A stretch of DNA of 64,000 bases from Deltaproteobacteria bacterium (lineage in GTDB: Bacteria; Desulfobacterota; Dissulfuribacteria; Dissulfuribacterales; QOAL01). Below, piece after piece: positions 42,349 through 52,637 of this stretch. Numbering within the stretch: the first letter of the stretch is position 1; every line of letters begins with the position of its first letter. Below the pieces are notes generated by a model, which was not told the DNA's origin, ran no database searches, and saw only the letters and a list, made by a program, of their open reading frames with translations. The position numbers and the translations under genes are program-made. The stretch covers positions 1-64,000 of the forward strand of contig JALSNW010000015.1 of assembly GCA_026986785.1 (NCBI GenBank), written 5' to 3'.

Positions 42349-43142
42349 ATTTCAAAATCTGCAATAAGAAACGTGTGGTCAGAGGGTTTTTCCTTCCTTC
42401 TTGGTTCCAGGTCGATATGGCAGTCTTGGAGGTGGGCAGACAATTGCCCGGTGGCCAGGATATGGTCTATCCTCCAGCCAAGCCTTCGTTCCAATGCCTT
42501 GGGTATTCTGTAGTCATAAAAGGTGTACTGATCGGGTTCATCGGGGTGGATGAGTCGAAAACAATCGACCAATCCCCAATCGAGGCACTGCTTGAATGCC
42601 TGGCGTACTGATTCGTGGAAACAGACGTGGTTCAATTTTTTCTCAGGTGCATAGACGTCTATTGGCTCAGGTGCTACATTTATGTCTCCACACCATATTA
42701 ACCTTTCCGAGCCATCATAACTGTTTTGGAAGAGTGTCTTCAGTCTCTTGAACCACAGTAATTTTTTCTGAAAATCAGGATGATCCAAGGCCTTTCCCTG
42801 GGGTATATACGTATTGATTACGTCAACATCCAGTATCTTACAGCTAAGTAATCTGACCTCATCATCAGGCTCGCCCATTTCGTTCCGGAAACCAAATGTA
42901 ACAGCCTGTATGATATGTGGACTGACTACTGCCACACCATTATAGGCCTTTTGGCCTTTGTATGAGACATTTAATCCCAGCTCATGGAAGGGCTTGGCAG
43001 GGAAATCCCTGTCTTGCACCTTTGTCTCCTGGATACAGAGACAGTCCACATCGTTTTGTTGCAGCCATGGTAGAATGATGTGAAGCCTTGCCCTGATCCC
43101 ATTTGCATTAAATGTGGCCAGCCTGAATTGTCTTTTTCCCAT
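42345..43142 (-). CDS. xthA: Exodeoxyribonuclease III (AP endonuclease)
   Basis: A 265-residue base-excision repair enzyme. The EEP-family motifs are present: ATFNANGIRARL, CIQETKVQD, VINTYIPQGK, IWCGDINVAPEPIDV, RLGWRIDHILAT and the final SDHTFLIADF. The length and the catalytic Asn, Glu, Asp and His match ExoIII. It converges on the TIM-barrel gene, overlapping by four bases. Confidence 0.94.
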   Translation of the reverse strand: MGKRQFRLATFNANGIRARLHIILPWLQQNDVDCLCIQETKVQDRDFPAKPFHELGLNVSYKGQKAYNGVAVVSPHIIQAVTFGFRNEMGEPDDEVRLLSCKILDVDVINTYIPQGKALDHPDFQKKLLWFKRLKTLFQNSYDGSERLIWCGDINVAPEPIDVYAPEKKLNHVCFHESVRQAFKQCLDWGLVDCFRLIHPDEPDQYTFYDYRIPKALERRLGWRIDHILATGQLSAHLQDCHIDLEPRRKEKPSDHTFLIADFEI

Positions 43143-43274
43143 AATTATCCTTTCTGAAATAATAGCGATTGGTGTATAGATTCAGTTTTACAACTGCCAA
43201 AAAATGCCATATTGACATTTATTTTTCCACAGGTATTTTTACCGATTAATTTCATTTCTTAATGGGAGGTAAAA

Positions 43275-43526
43275 ATGGAGAAGAATCTAAAGGAATATTG
43301 GAGTAAGAATGTGACTTTTATGTCGGTTCTTTTAGTCATTTGGGCCGTGGTTTCATACGGCTGTGGTATCTTGTTCGTAGATTCACTAAATGCCATAAGA
43401 GTGGGAGGGTTTCCTTTGGGTTTCTGGTTTGCCCAACAAGGTGCTATCTATGTCTTCGTGTGTTTGATCTTCATATATTATATATATATGCAGAAATTGG
43501 ATAGAGAATATGATGTGCACGAATAG
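43275..43526 (+). CDS. DUF4212 small subunit of a sodium/solute symporter
   Basis: An 83-residue membrane protein with two helices (about 15-36 and 49-70), the LKEYWSKNVTFMSVLL start and the FWFAQQGAIYVFV block, which match the DUF4212 small symporter subunit. The large subunit is encoded next, 129 bases downstream. ATG 43275 follows GGAGG. It probably forms a two-component acetate- or carboxylate-type symporter. Confidence 0.9.
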   Translation: MEKNLKEYWSKNVTFMSVLLVIWAVVSYGCGILFVDSLNAIRVGGFPLGFWFAQQGAIYVFVCLIFIYYIYMQKLDREYDVHE

Positions 43527-43655
43527 ATAGCGCATAAAAGATTTGCTTTACAATTTTTGTGCCGTTCTTTTATCTCATATCAGCAAGATTTTTCCATTCT
43601 CATTGTTTGTTTTGATTTTGCATAAAAATGAATTTCCTGGAGAGGAGTTAATGCC

Positions 43656-45422
43656 ATGTCTATATTAACCTGGACCTATATAATGGTGGGTGCCACCTTT
43701 AGTTTGTATATATTTATTGCCTGGATTTCCAGGGTTAGGGATACCAAGGGTTTCTATGTTGCTGGAGGGGGAGTCCCTCCCCTGGCCAATGGAATGGCTA
43801 CGGCCGCAGACTGGATGAGTGCCGCATCCTTTATTTCAATGGCGGGTCTCATCTCGTTTCTGGGCTATACAGGCTCTATCTATCTGATGGGATGGACAGG
43901 GGGCTATGTGCTCTTAGCCTTGCTTCTCGCCCCGTATCTTAGAAAGTTTGGCAAGTACACGGTACCAGACTTTGTTGGTGACCGTTATTATTCGGATATC
44001 GCCAGGGTTGTAGCACTCATCTGTGCCATATTCGTATCTCTCACCTATGTGTGTGGCCAGATGAGGGGTGTTGGAATCGTGTTCAGCCGTTTTCTCGAGG
44101 TCCCTGTGAATACGGGGGTTCTCATTGGCATGGCCATAGTCTTCTTTTATGCAGGGCTTGGAGGCATGAAGGGGATTACATGGACCCAGGTTGCCCAGTA
44201 CACGGTGCTCATAATCGCCTATATTATCCCAGCGGTCTTCATCTCTATGAAGATTACCGGCACCCCTATTCCTCAGATTGGTTTCGGTAGCCATATCCAG
44301 CAAGGCCAATATGCTGGCCAGTTTCTCCTTGATACCCTGGACAAGCTAAACCACGATCTTGGTTTTACGGCCTATACACAACCTGGGGCAAAATCCATGC
44401 TCGACGTCTTTTGTATCACCTTTGCCCTCATGGTTGGTACTGCTGGCCTGCCCCATGTTATCATACGTTTCTATACGGTTCCCAGTGTCAGGGCAGCTAG
44501 GTTGAGTGCAGGCTATGCTCTTCTATTCATAGCAATCCTCTACACGACAGCTCCTGCTGTTGCAGCATTTGCGCGCTACAACATGATCGATACCATAAAC
44601 AACAAACCCTATGCCGAGGCACCATCCTGGTTCAAAAACTGGGAAAAGACCGGTCTAATCGCATGGGTGGACAAGAACAATGACGGCATAATCCAGTACA
44701 GGGCTGGTAAGGCCTTCAAGGGCAAGCCAAAATTCTCTGGCAAGACCGGGCCTCTTGGCCAGAAATTGGTTACAAATCCCCTTACTAAGAGCCCCAATGA
44801 ACTCTATGTGGACAGGGACATCATGGTCCTTGCAAACCCAGAGATTGCCAATTTGCCGGCATGGGTCATTGCACTCGTGGCAGCAGGAGGTCTTGCAGCA
44901 GCCCTTTCTACTGCCTCTGGCCTGCTCCTTGTCATTGCCTCTTCCATTGCCCACGATCTCTATTATAGGATGATAAACAGGAAGGCTACTGAAAAGCAGC
45001 GCCTCCTGGTTGGGCGTATAATGATAGGTTTGGCAGTGTGTATCGCTGGATACTTCGGTATCAATCCCCCAGGTTTCGTTGCCCAGGTGGTGGCCTTTGC
45101 ATTTGGGCTCGCTGCCTCGTCCTTCTTTCCTATCATCGTGTTGGGGATCTTTTCCGCCCGCACCAACAGGGAAGGGGCCATATGTGGTATGCTCGCAGGT
45201 ATAATCTTTACTGCTGCATACATCATCAATATAAAATTCCTGGGTGGCAAACCCTGGTTTCTTGGTATCAGTGCCGAGGGTATTGGTACAGTTGGTATGG
45301 TTCTAAACTTCATAGTGACGATCTTGGTATCCTCCTTTACCAAGGCTCCACCTAAGGAGATCCAGGAACTGGTACAGTCCATACGTACACCAAGAGGAGC
45401 TGGTGCAGCTGTAGACCATTAG
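43656..45422 (+). CDS. Sodium/solute (acetate-type) symporter, large subunit
   Basis: A 588-residue SSS-family symporter with about 13 membrane segments and the family signatures FYVAGGGVPPLANGMATAAD, GMKGITWTQVAQY and AFGLAASSFFP. Paired with the DUF4212 subunit, as in the VC2705-type acetate or pyruvate carriers. A hydrophilic insertion (about 325-410) carries DKNNDGIIQY, an EF-hand-like Ca loop, between two helices. GAGAGGAG precedes ATG 43656. A strong terminator follows. Confidence 0.93.
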   Translation: MSILTWTYIMVGATFSLYIFIAWISRVRDTKGFYVAGGGVPPLANGMATAADWMSAASFISMAGLISFLGYTGSIYLMGWTGGYVLLALLLAPYLRKFGKYTVPDFVGDRYYSDIARVVALICAIFVSLTYVCGQMRGVGIVFSRFLEVPVNTGVLIGMAIVFFYAGLGGMKGITWTQVAQYTVLIIAYIIPAVFISMKITGTPIPQIGFGSHIQQGQYAGQFLLDTLDKLNHDLGFTAYTQPGAKSMLDVFCITFALMVGTAGLPHVIIRFYTVPSVRAARLSAGYALLFIAILYTTAPAVAAFARYNMIDTINNKPYAEAPSWFKNWEKTGLIAWVDKNNDGIIQYRAGKAFKGKPKFSGKTGPLGQKLVTNPLTKSPNELYVDRDIMVLANPEIANLPAWVIALVAAGGLAAALSTASGLLLVIASSIAHDLYYRMINRKATEKQRLLVGRIMIGLAVCIAGYFGINPPGFVAQVVAFAFGLAASSFFPIIVLGIFSARTNREGAICGMLAGIIFTAAYIINIKFLGGKPWFLGISAEGIGTVGMVLNFIVTILVSSFTKAPPKEIQELVQSIRTPRGAGAAVDH

Positions 45423-45442
45423 ATTACGAGCTCAAAAGGGTC

Positions 45443-45484
45443 AAAAAAGGCGCCAGGCGTGAAATCCTCTGGCGCCTTTTTTTT
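45443..45484 (+). terminator. Rho-independent terminator after the symporter
   Basis: GGCGCCAG (45449-45456) and CTGGCGCC (45469-45476) with a 12-base loop, followed by TTTTTTTT, with AAAAAA before the stem. It ends the DUF4212-symporter operon; the A-run makes it potentially bidirectional. Confidence 0.92.
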
Positions 45485-45523
45485 AGGCACGATGCGTAAA
45501 AAAAAGATAAGGGGAATTTTGAA

Positions 45524-46081
45524 ATGGATCTCAATCTGATAGAGGCATCCAGGGCGTGTATATTGGTTATAGATCCTCAGCGAAGGCTCATGAAGGCAGT
45601 GGTCAAGCCAGAGCAAGTGATCAAAAATACATCCATACTTCTCCAATGTGCAAAGGCCTTGAACATGCCGGTTATTGCGAGTACTCAGTACGAAAAGGGG
45701 CTTGGTCCAATAGTAGATGATATCTCTCATCTCTTGAAAGGGGCCTTTTCCTTTGACAAGATGGAGTTCAACTGTTTTCTTAATCCCTTGTTTGGGACGA
45801 TTCTGGAACAACTTTCTGTGGCTGTGGATACCCTCATACTTTCAGGTGTGGAGGCACATATTTGTATTTTTCAGACAGCTGTAGCTGCCAAGGACCATGG
45901 CTATAAGGTGTGGGTTGCCTCTGATGCAATATCTTCCAGGCTGGAGCGAAACAAGTTAGAGGCCTTGTCATTGCTCCAGGCAACTGGTATTTGTTGTGCG
46001 GGGGTGGAAACAATAGTGTATCAGATGCTCAAAAGGGCCGATACTGCTCAGTTTAAGGCAATGTTGAAATACCTGAAGTGA
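45524..46081 (+). CDS. Isochorismatase-family cysteine hydrolase
   Basis: A 185-residue isochorismatase/nicotinamidase-fold enzyme. The catalytic Asp is in ILVIDPQRR, and the nucleophile Cys in LSGVEAHICIFQTA, with VPVIAST-like NMPVIASTQY before it. The expected Lys may be KG or KM around residues 60-80. Substrate unclear: nicotinamide is possible given the PnuC-like gene next to it. It is the first gene of a run reaching RtcB; the next gene starts in its stop codon (GTGA). Confidence 0.85.
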   Translation: MDLNLIEASRACILVIDPQRRLMKAVVKPEQVIKNTSILLQCAKALNMPVIASTQYEKGLGPIVDDISHLLKGAFSFDKMEFNCFLNPLFGTILEQLSVAVDTLILSGVEAHICIFQTAVAAKDHGYKVWVASDAISSRLERNKLEALSLLQATGICCAGVETIVYQMLKRADTAQFKAMLKYLK

Positions 46082-46332
46082 AAATCCTCTCCCCCGACTT
46101 TATGATGACCCATCTTATACCGTGGTTCCTTACTATCGTGAGTATAATTGGGGCCGTTTTGAATATTAAGAAAAAAAGATCGAGTTTTGCCATATATACA
46201 GTTGCCAACATAGGTTGGATTGCCGTAAATATCTATCATGGGATCTATGCTCAGGCAGCACTCTTTTTGGTCTTTACGGGCCTTTCCACATGGGGTTGGA
46301 TAGAATGGGGCAAAAGGGGATGGGAGAGCTGA
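46078..46332 (+). CDS. Small PnuC-like membrane protein
   Basis: An 84-residue protein with three hydrophobic segments (about 11-28, 37-53 and 57-74) and a WGWIEWGKR ending that resembles parts of PnuC, the nicotinamide-riboside channel family, though it is far shorter (PnuC is about 230). It may be a partial-length homolog or an unrelated small membrane protein. Starts at GTG 46078 overlapping the isochorismatase stop, and overlaps archease by 13 bases. Confidence 0.65.
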   Translation: MKILSPDFMMTHLIPWFLTIVSIIGAVLNIKKKRSSFAIYTVANIGWIAVNIYHGIYAQAALFLVFTGLSTWGWIEWGKRGWES

Positions 46333-46748
46333 GGGCCCGTTGGGAAACATTTGATCATGGTGCGGATATTGGGATCAGGGGCTTTGGTCATAGCATGGAG
46401 GAGGCCTTTGAAAATGCTGCCCTGGCCCTCTTTTCCATAATGGTAGAAGACCTATCCAAGGTCAAACCTGAGAAAGAGACAAAAATTTATTGTAGTTCCT
46501 TCGACCTTGTTGGTCTATTTGTTGCTTGGATCAATGAATTGTTGGCCCAGGCAGACATTAAGGAGATGGTTTTCTGTAAATTTACTGCCTTGATAGAAGG
46601 AGTTCACCTCCATGGCACTGCTGCAGGACAGGGCTGGAGGGACTGCATGGTCGAAAGAGGCATAGAAATAAAGGGTGCTACCTTCACAGAGGCAAGGGTG
46701 GGGCAGAAGAATGGGCTTTGGATAGCCCAATGCGTAGTTGATGTCTGA
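46320..46748 (+). CDS. Archease
   Basis: A 142-residue archease, the activator of RtcB RNA ligase. It begins MGELRARWETFDHGADIGIRG (in part) and shows the conserved acidic metal-binding residues in DHGADIG and an aromatic-rich C-terminus. ATG 46320, with GGGG upstream, overlaps the membrane-protein gene. An upstream in-frame extension has no domain. rtcB starts five bases after its stop, the expected partner. Confidence 0.92.
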   Translation: MGELRARWETFDHGADIGIRGFGHSMEEAFENAALALFSIMVEDLSKVKPEKETKIYCSSFDLVGLFVAWINELLAQADIKEMVFCKFTALIEGVHLHGTAAGQGWRDCMVERGIEIKGATFTEARVGQKNGLWIAQCVVDV

Positions 46749-46753
46749 GAATC

Positions 46754-48184
46754 ATGGACATGAAAAGACTTAAGAAAAAAGGTGATTGCCTTTATGAAAT
46801 CCCCCAAAGTGGCCCCATGCATGTGCCTGCCTATATATTTGCAGATGACGAGCTTCTGCATCAAATGGATGACAAGGTTTATGAGCAGCTCAGCAATGTG
46901 GCCTCACTGCCTGGGATAGTCAAGGCTGCCATGGCTATGCCTGATGCCCACTGGGGATATGGTTTCCCCATTGGAGGGGTTGCTGCATTCGATCCTGAAC
47001 AAGGTGGCATAATCTCAGTGGGCGGGGTAGGTTACGATATTTCCTGTGGCGTCAGGAACTTACGACTTGGCATTGAAAAAAGAGAGATCCTTCCCTACCT
47101 CGATGTCTTACTCGAAGGGCTTTTCAGAGAGATCCCTGCTGGTGTCGGATCCACTGGCAGGCTCAAGCTTTCCCAAAAGGAACTGGACGAGGTGCTTCGA
47201 AAAGGGGCGGTTTGGGCAGTGGAGAAGGGTTATGGCCATAGCCAAGATCTTGCCTTCATCGAGGAATATGGCAGACTGGAGGGGGCCGATCCTTCAAAAG
47301 TGTCTTCAAAGGCAAAGGAGAGACAATTAAAACAGGTAGGTACCCTAGGCTCTGGCAATCACTATCTTGAGATACAATATGTTCAAGAGGTCTTCGATCC
47401 AGAAGCAGCAAAAAGTTTTGGCCTCAAGGAGGACGATGTACTTATTTCCATACATTGTGGTTCTCGGGCCCTTGGCCACCAGATAGGTACCGACTATATC
47501 CAGATCCTCGGGAGAGCAGCACAGAAATACAAGATCCCAATCAGGGAACGTGAATTGGTCTGCGCACCAATATCTTCTCCTGAAGGCCAGGACTATTACA
47601 AGGCCATGGCCTGTGGCGTAAACTGTGCCTTGGCCAACAGGCAGGTCCTGACCCACTTGGTCCGAAAGGTAGTCAGAAGCATAATTCCCGCTTCGGAATG
47701 TAGTCTCATATATGACGTGAGCCATAATACATGTAAGAGGGAGATCCATATCGTAAATGGCAAACCCAAAGAGCTCTTCGTACACAGAAAAGGGGCTACG
47801 AGGGCCTTTGGGCCTGGTCACAAAGAGTTGCCGGCGATCTATACCCATGTGGGCCAGCCTATTTTCATAGGCGGAACAATGGGTACTTGTTCCTATATAT
47901 TGGCAGGGACCAAGAGTGGCGAAGAACTTGCCTGGTGTAGTGCCTGTCATGGTGCTGGCAGGACCATGAGTAGGAGGGCAGCACTGAAAAAATGGAAGGG
48001 AAAGAGTGTGATAAACTCCCTTAGATCCAAGGGAATAATAGTAAAGGCAGCCAGTTTGAGAGGGGCGGCGGAGGAGGCACCCGAGGCCTATAAAGACGTG
48101 ATGAGGGTTGTGGAGGTTACACACAGGGCAGGCCTGGCAAGAAAAGTCGCTTTGGTCAGACCTATGGCGGTAATAAAGGGGTAG
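46754..48184 (+). CDS. rtcB: RNA ligase RtcB
   Basis: A 476-residue GTP-dependent RNA ligase joining 2',3'-cyclic phosphate or 3'-phosphate to 5'-OH ends. Metal-site residues are in GYDISCGV (Cys98), GNHYLE, HCGSRALGHQ and SHNTCK; His399 in SACHGAGR is the expected guanylylated residue. Coupled to archease just upstream. There is no RtcA or RtcR in the window. Roles in bacteria are in repair of cleaved tRNA or rRNA. Confidence 0.96.
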   Translation: MDMKRLKKKGDCLYEIPQSGPMHVPAYIFADDELLHQMDDKVYEQLSNVASLPGIVKAAMAMPDAHWGYGFPIGGVAAFDPEQGGIISVGGVGYDISCGVRNLRLGIEKREILPYLDVLLEGLFREIPAGVGSTGRLKLSQKELDEVLRKGAVWAVEKGYGHSQDLAFIEEYGRLEGADPSKVSSKAKERQLKQVGTLGSGNHYLEIQYVQEVFDPEAAKSFGLKEDDVLISIHCGSRALGHQIGTDYIQILGRAAQKYKIPIRERELVCAPISSPEGQDYYKAMACGVNCALANRQVLTHLVRKVVRSIIPASECSLIYDVSHNTCKREIHIVNGKPKELFVHRKGATRAFGPGHKELPAIYTHVGQPIFIGGTMGTCSYILAGTKSGEELAWCSACHGAGRTMSRRAALKKWKGKSVINSLRSKGIIVKAASLRGAAEEAPEAYKDVMRVVEVTHRAGLARKVALVRPMAVIKG

Positions 48185-48188
48185 GAAT

Positions 48189-49286
48189 GTGAAGCTCAAA
48201 AATGCCTTAGAGGAGATGGGCAGTATATTTTTCTCTTTTTTGCTGATCTGGTGTCTTTTGGTCGGTTGTTCTTTGGCGGATCTGTCTGGGAATGTCACAT
48301 TGCCAGGTATTGCCGGGGTGGACGCCAATGAGACAGTGATTATCAAGAGGCCTGACAGGGATTTTCATTGGTATCAACACAGGGATATCCTGCCCAAGGA
48401 TTATGCAGAGGTTGTCCAGCAGCCTGCCTATGTCTATTCTGCTCCCCTTGGTGATCTTCTGGGCAAGAAACCAGTGCGCATAATTGGGGGGGGATTCATT
48501 TGGGTATCGCTCGAGTCTCCAGCTATTTTGTCCATGGGAAACTATAGATGGTACTATATCAATCCTGGTGAATACGTCCTTGCCGACAACCTTGTCAAGA
48601 GACCTGTGTCAACCTTTCAAGGGATTGACCTGGGAAAAAACCCCATTACAGGGACCTGTGGATGGCTAGTGCTGGATACTGTCACATCCAAGGTGCCTGG
48701 AAAGCAGGAATACATTGACGGAGAGTATCTTGATAAGCATGTGTTGGTAAGGATCCTTGATATCAGGATGGTAAATGGCAAGAAATGGCTCAAGCTTGCA
48801 GAACACAAATGGGTTGATGGGAGCAGGGTGGCCTTGATAACAAGGCCTGCAAGGCCTGAAGGTATCCCACCAGGGGTAAAATGGATAGATATAAATCTCT
48901 TTGAGCAGGTCCTCGAGGCATTCGACGGCGACCGTTTGGTCTATGCCACCCTGGTATCTTCTGGCTTGCCTCAGTTTGAAACCCCTACAGGGCTCTTCCG
49001 GATATGGGGCAAGGTGAAGATGGCAAAGATGTCAGGCGGAGTTAAGGGGGAAGACTATTACTTCTTGGAAGACGTGCCCTATCACATGTATTTCACCCAG
49101 GGCGTTGCCATACATGGGGCCTATTGGCATGATAATTTTGGTATTAAGCAATCACACGGCTGTGTAAATATAGCACCCAGGGATGCCTACTGGCTTTTTA
49201 ACTGGACAACTCCCAAGGTCCAAGGGACCAAGTGGGTGAAATCGAAACGCTCTAATCCAGGGACCTATGTCTATGTCCATAACTAA
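48189..49286 (+). CDS. L,D-transpeptidase lipoprotein
   Basis: A 365-residue YkuD-type enzyme with a lipoprotein signal (LLIWCLLVGC, lipobox LVGC). After an SH3-like N-terminal region (about 80-200), the catalytic motif HGAYWHDNFG...SHGCVN is near residues 305-325. It should form 3-3 peptidoglycan crosslinks or attach envelope proteins. GTG start at 48189, four bases after rtcB. Its 3' end overlaps the convergent, second L,D-transpeptidase gene by 35 bases. Confidence 0.88.
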   Translation: MKLKNALEEMGSIFFSFLLIWCLLVGCSLADLSGNVTLPGIAGVDANETVIIKRPDRDFHWYQHRDILPKDYAEVVQQPAYVYSAPLGDLLGKKPVRIIGGGFIWVSLESPAILSMGNYRWYYINPGEYVLADNLVKRPVSTFQGIDLGKNPITGTCGWLVLDTVTSKVPGKQEYIDGEYLDKHVLVRILDIRMVNGKKWLKLAEHKWVDGSRVALITRPARPEGIPPGVKWIDINLFEQVLEAFDGDRLVYATLVSSGLPQFETPTGLFRIWGKVKMAKMSGGVKGEDYYFLEDVPYHMYFTQGVAIHGAYWHDNFGIKQSHGCVNIAPRDAYWLFNWTTPKVQGTKWVKSKRSNPGTYVYVHN

Positions 49287-49998
49287 TGCTGGTCAACATG
49301 GATCTGTCCCTGACTTTTTCCTTCCCGGGCAACCCACTTATGATGACCACTGGTGTGCCCACGGAGACCACCTGGAATAGTTCATTGACGTCTTCATTCC
49401 TAAGTGCTATGCATCCCCTGGTCCAATCCCATCCTATGCCACCTCCATGGATGCACACAGCGCCACCCAAGCGGGTAAACCACGGGGGTTTCTGACCTCT
49501 GTCGATGGCAGAGACAATGGCCTGATACTGGGCCTTGGTGATAAGGCCCTGTCGCAGGCCCCTCAAGGCATCCTCCCTGGAAGGGTAGCTTATACCAAGG
49601 GCCTTGTAGTATTTGCTCCTGGGATTTTTATTGCACACGAAAAATCTACCTTCTGGTGTCCGTCCATCTCCCTGTTTTATTTTGTCCCTGAGGGGATCTG
49701 GCCCCAGATTGACAGGATAGATGCGCATGAGGGTATCACCAGAAAAGAGATAGAGTATATGTTTTTTCTTGTTTATGACTATCCTTGCATCCTTGAGAGG
49801 TCTTGGAAGGGGTTGATACAGATATTTAAGGTCGTTTTCCCATTCGAAATTGGAATAAGACCTGGATAGGTCGAACAACGGTATGTCTTTCAGACTATAA
49901 TGGGGAAGCCTTCTCTCCTTGTCACAGCAGCCTGGAATTAGAAGAAATAGAACAGCCAAACCCAGTGCTGCCCATCTACTCCCTGTTGTATTGTTCAT
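49252..49998 (-). CDS. Second L,D-transpeptidase lipoprotein
   Basis: A 248-residue YkuD-family protein from ATG 49998 (GGAGGGAGAAGCG just upstream). The signal ends LLIPGCCD, so it is probably a lipoprotein. YkuD fold starts at DARIVINKKKHILYLF and carries the catalytic motif IHGGGIGWDWTRGCIALRNED. Similar to the small ErfK-type enzymes. It converges on the larger L,D-transpeptidase with overlapping ends, and the two share little beyond the motif. Confidence 0.88.
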   Translation of the reverse strand: MNNTTGSRWAALGLAVLFLLIPGCCDKERRLPHYSLKDIPLFDLSRSYSNFEWENDLKYLYQPLPRPLKDARIVINKKKHILYLFSGDTLMRIYPVNLGPDPLRDKIKQGDGRTPEGRFFVCNKNPRSKYYKALGISYPSREDALRGLRQGLITKAQYQAIVSAIDRGQKPPWFTRLGGAVCIHGGGIGWDWTRGCIALRNEDVNELFQVVSVGTPVVIISGLPGKEKVRDRSMLTSISYGHRHRSLD

Positions 49999-50082
49999 CG
50001 CTTCTCCCTCCAAGCTTGAACCCATTAAACGAAACTATAGCAAAGATTTCTTAGAAAAACAAGGAGTTGGAAAAAATATTTA

Positions 50083-51192
50083 TCAAGTTATCTCAAGTCT
50101 TACAATATGGCCTTCAAATGTTTGAAAGGTTGAAAAGCCATCTTCAATCCCCTTGAGATGAGCGGGCATCAGTCTGGCCTTACCAAGTCCTTCTGGTAGA
50201 TCTATCACATAGTTAGGGATGCACATACCTCCCACGTGCCCCCACATTTTTTCAATGATATCGACACCTTTTTTGATAGTGGTCCTGAAGTGATCCGTGC
50301 CAGCTACAAAGTCGCAGTGAAAGAGATAATAGGGCCTGACCATGATGGCCTGTAGGTTACAGCATAGATCCTTCATGGTATCGAAGTCGTCGTTTACGCC
50401 TTTTAGAAGCACGCATTGATTCGATACAGGAATGCCAGCAAGTTGCAGGCGTTCACAGGCCTGTCGGGCCTCTGCCGTGATTTCACGGGGATGATTGAAC
50501 TGGGTGTTGAGCCAAATGGGCCTATATCTTTTTAGCAAAGAGCATATCCCCTCTGTAATAGCCATTGGTAAGACCACTGGTAGCCTCGTGCCTATCCTGA
50601 GCACCTTGATGTTTGGCAGACTACTCAACCGTTTCAATATCTGCTCAAGCACGTGTAGGGGCAGTAACAGGGGATCGCCACCGGAGACGAGGACCTCCCT
50701 CACCTCGGGATGGCTTCTCAAGTATGAACATACCCTTCCCCAAGCAGAGTCCGTTGCAGGGATGGATTCAGGTCTTTTCCAGGTCCTTTTCCTGTTACAG
50801 TGCCTGCAATAGGAAGAACATATACTGGATGCCAAGACGACCACCCTGTCTCTATATCTGTGTATGAGTCCAGGGAGAGGGCTATGGACGTGTTCTGAAA
50901 GGGGATCTGGGCTTGACAGGGGGCTTTTGAACTCTATTTCCTTATGGCTGGGTATTATCTGAAGGGCAATGGGATCTGTGGAATAATCTTCCTCTATTAG
51001 GGAGATATAATAAGGGGTAGATGCCCACTTGTAGTGCCCAAGGCAGTCAAGACATGGTTCAATGGCATTGCCCTTGATACCCAGGAGCTGCTCCAGATCC
51101 TTGGCACTGGTTAGTCTGTTTGCCAACTGCCATTTGTAGTCAGACCACTGCTCGCTGGTTACATGTGGCCAGAGCCTTTTTTTAAGGTCCAC
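50083..51192 (-). CDS. KamA-family radical SAM enzyme (lysine 2,3-aminomutase type)
   Basis: A 369-residue radical SAM/PLP protein. The cluster motif is CSSYCRHC, with GGDPLLL following, and a PLP lysine likely in NYVIDLPEGLGKARLMP. Members are lysine 2,3-aminomutase or the EF-P lysine aminomutase EpmB; at 369 residues it is intermediate and I cannot choose. No efp or epmA gene is nearby. It starts 17 bases after purA on the same strand, so the two may be one transcript. Confidence 0.85.
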   Translation of the reverse strand: MDLKKRLWPHVTSEQWSDYKWQLANRLTSAKDLEQLLGIKGNAIEPCLDCLGHYKWASTPYYISLIEEDYSTDPIALQIIPSHKEIEFKSPLSSPDPLSEHVHSPLPGLIHRYRDRVVVLASSICSSYCRHCNRKRTWKRPESIPATDSAWGRVCSYLRSHPEVREVLVSGGDPLLLPLHVLEQILKRLSSLPNIKVLRIGTRLPVVLPMAITEGICSLLKRYRPIWLNTQFNHPREITAEARQACERLQLAGIPVSNQCVLLKGVNDDFDTMKDLCCNLQAIMVRPYYLFHCDFVAGTDHFRTTIKKGVDIIEKMWGHVGGMCIPNYVIDLPEGLGKARLMPAHLKGIEDGFSTFQTFEGHIVRLEIT

Positions 51193-51209
51193 AGCCTCAG
51201 AGATCAGGG

Positions 51210-52550
<1,341 letters not shown>

Positions 52551-52637
52551 TTAAACTGTTGTAAAAAGTCAAACAGCTCTTGGGCCGTTTAAGATATCCA
52601 GCCACAGTCTCGTTTCAAAGATAAGAGGAAAATCCAC

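Noticed and set aside
47345-48346. 333-codon minus-strand reading frame opposite rtcB
   Set aside because: Lies across rtcB and the start of the L,D-transpeptidase; no domain and no start signal.
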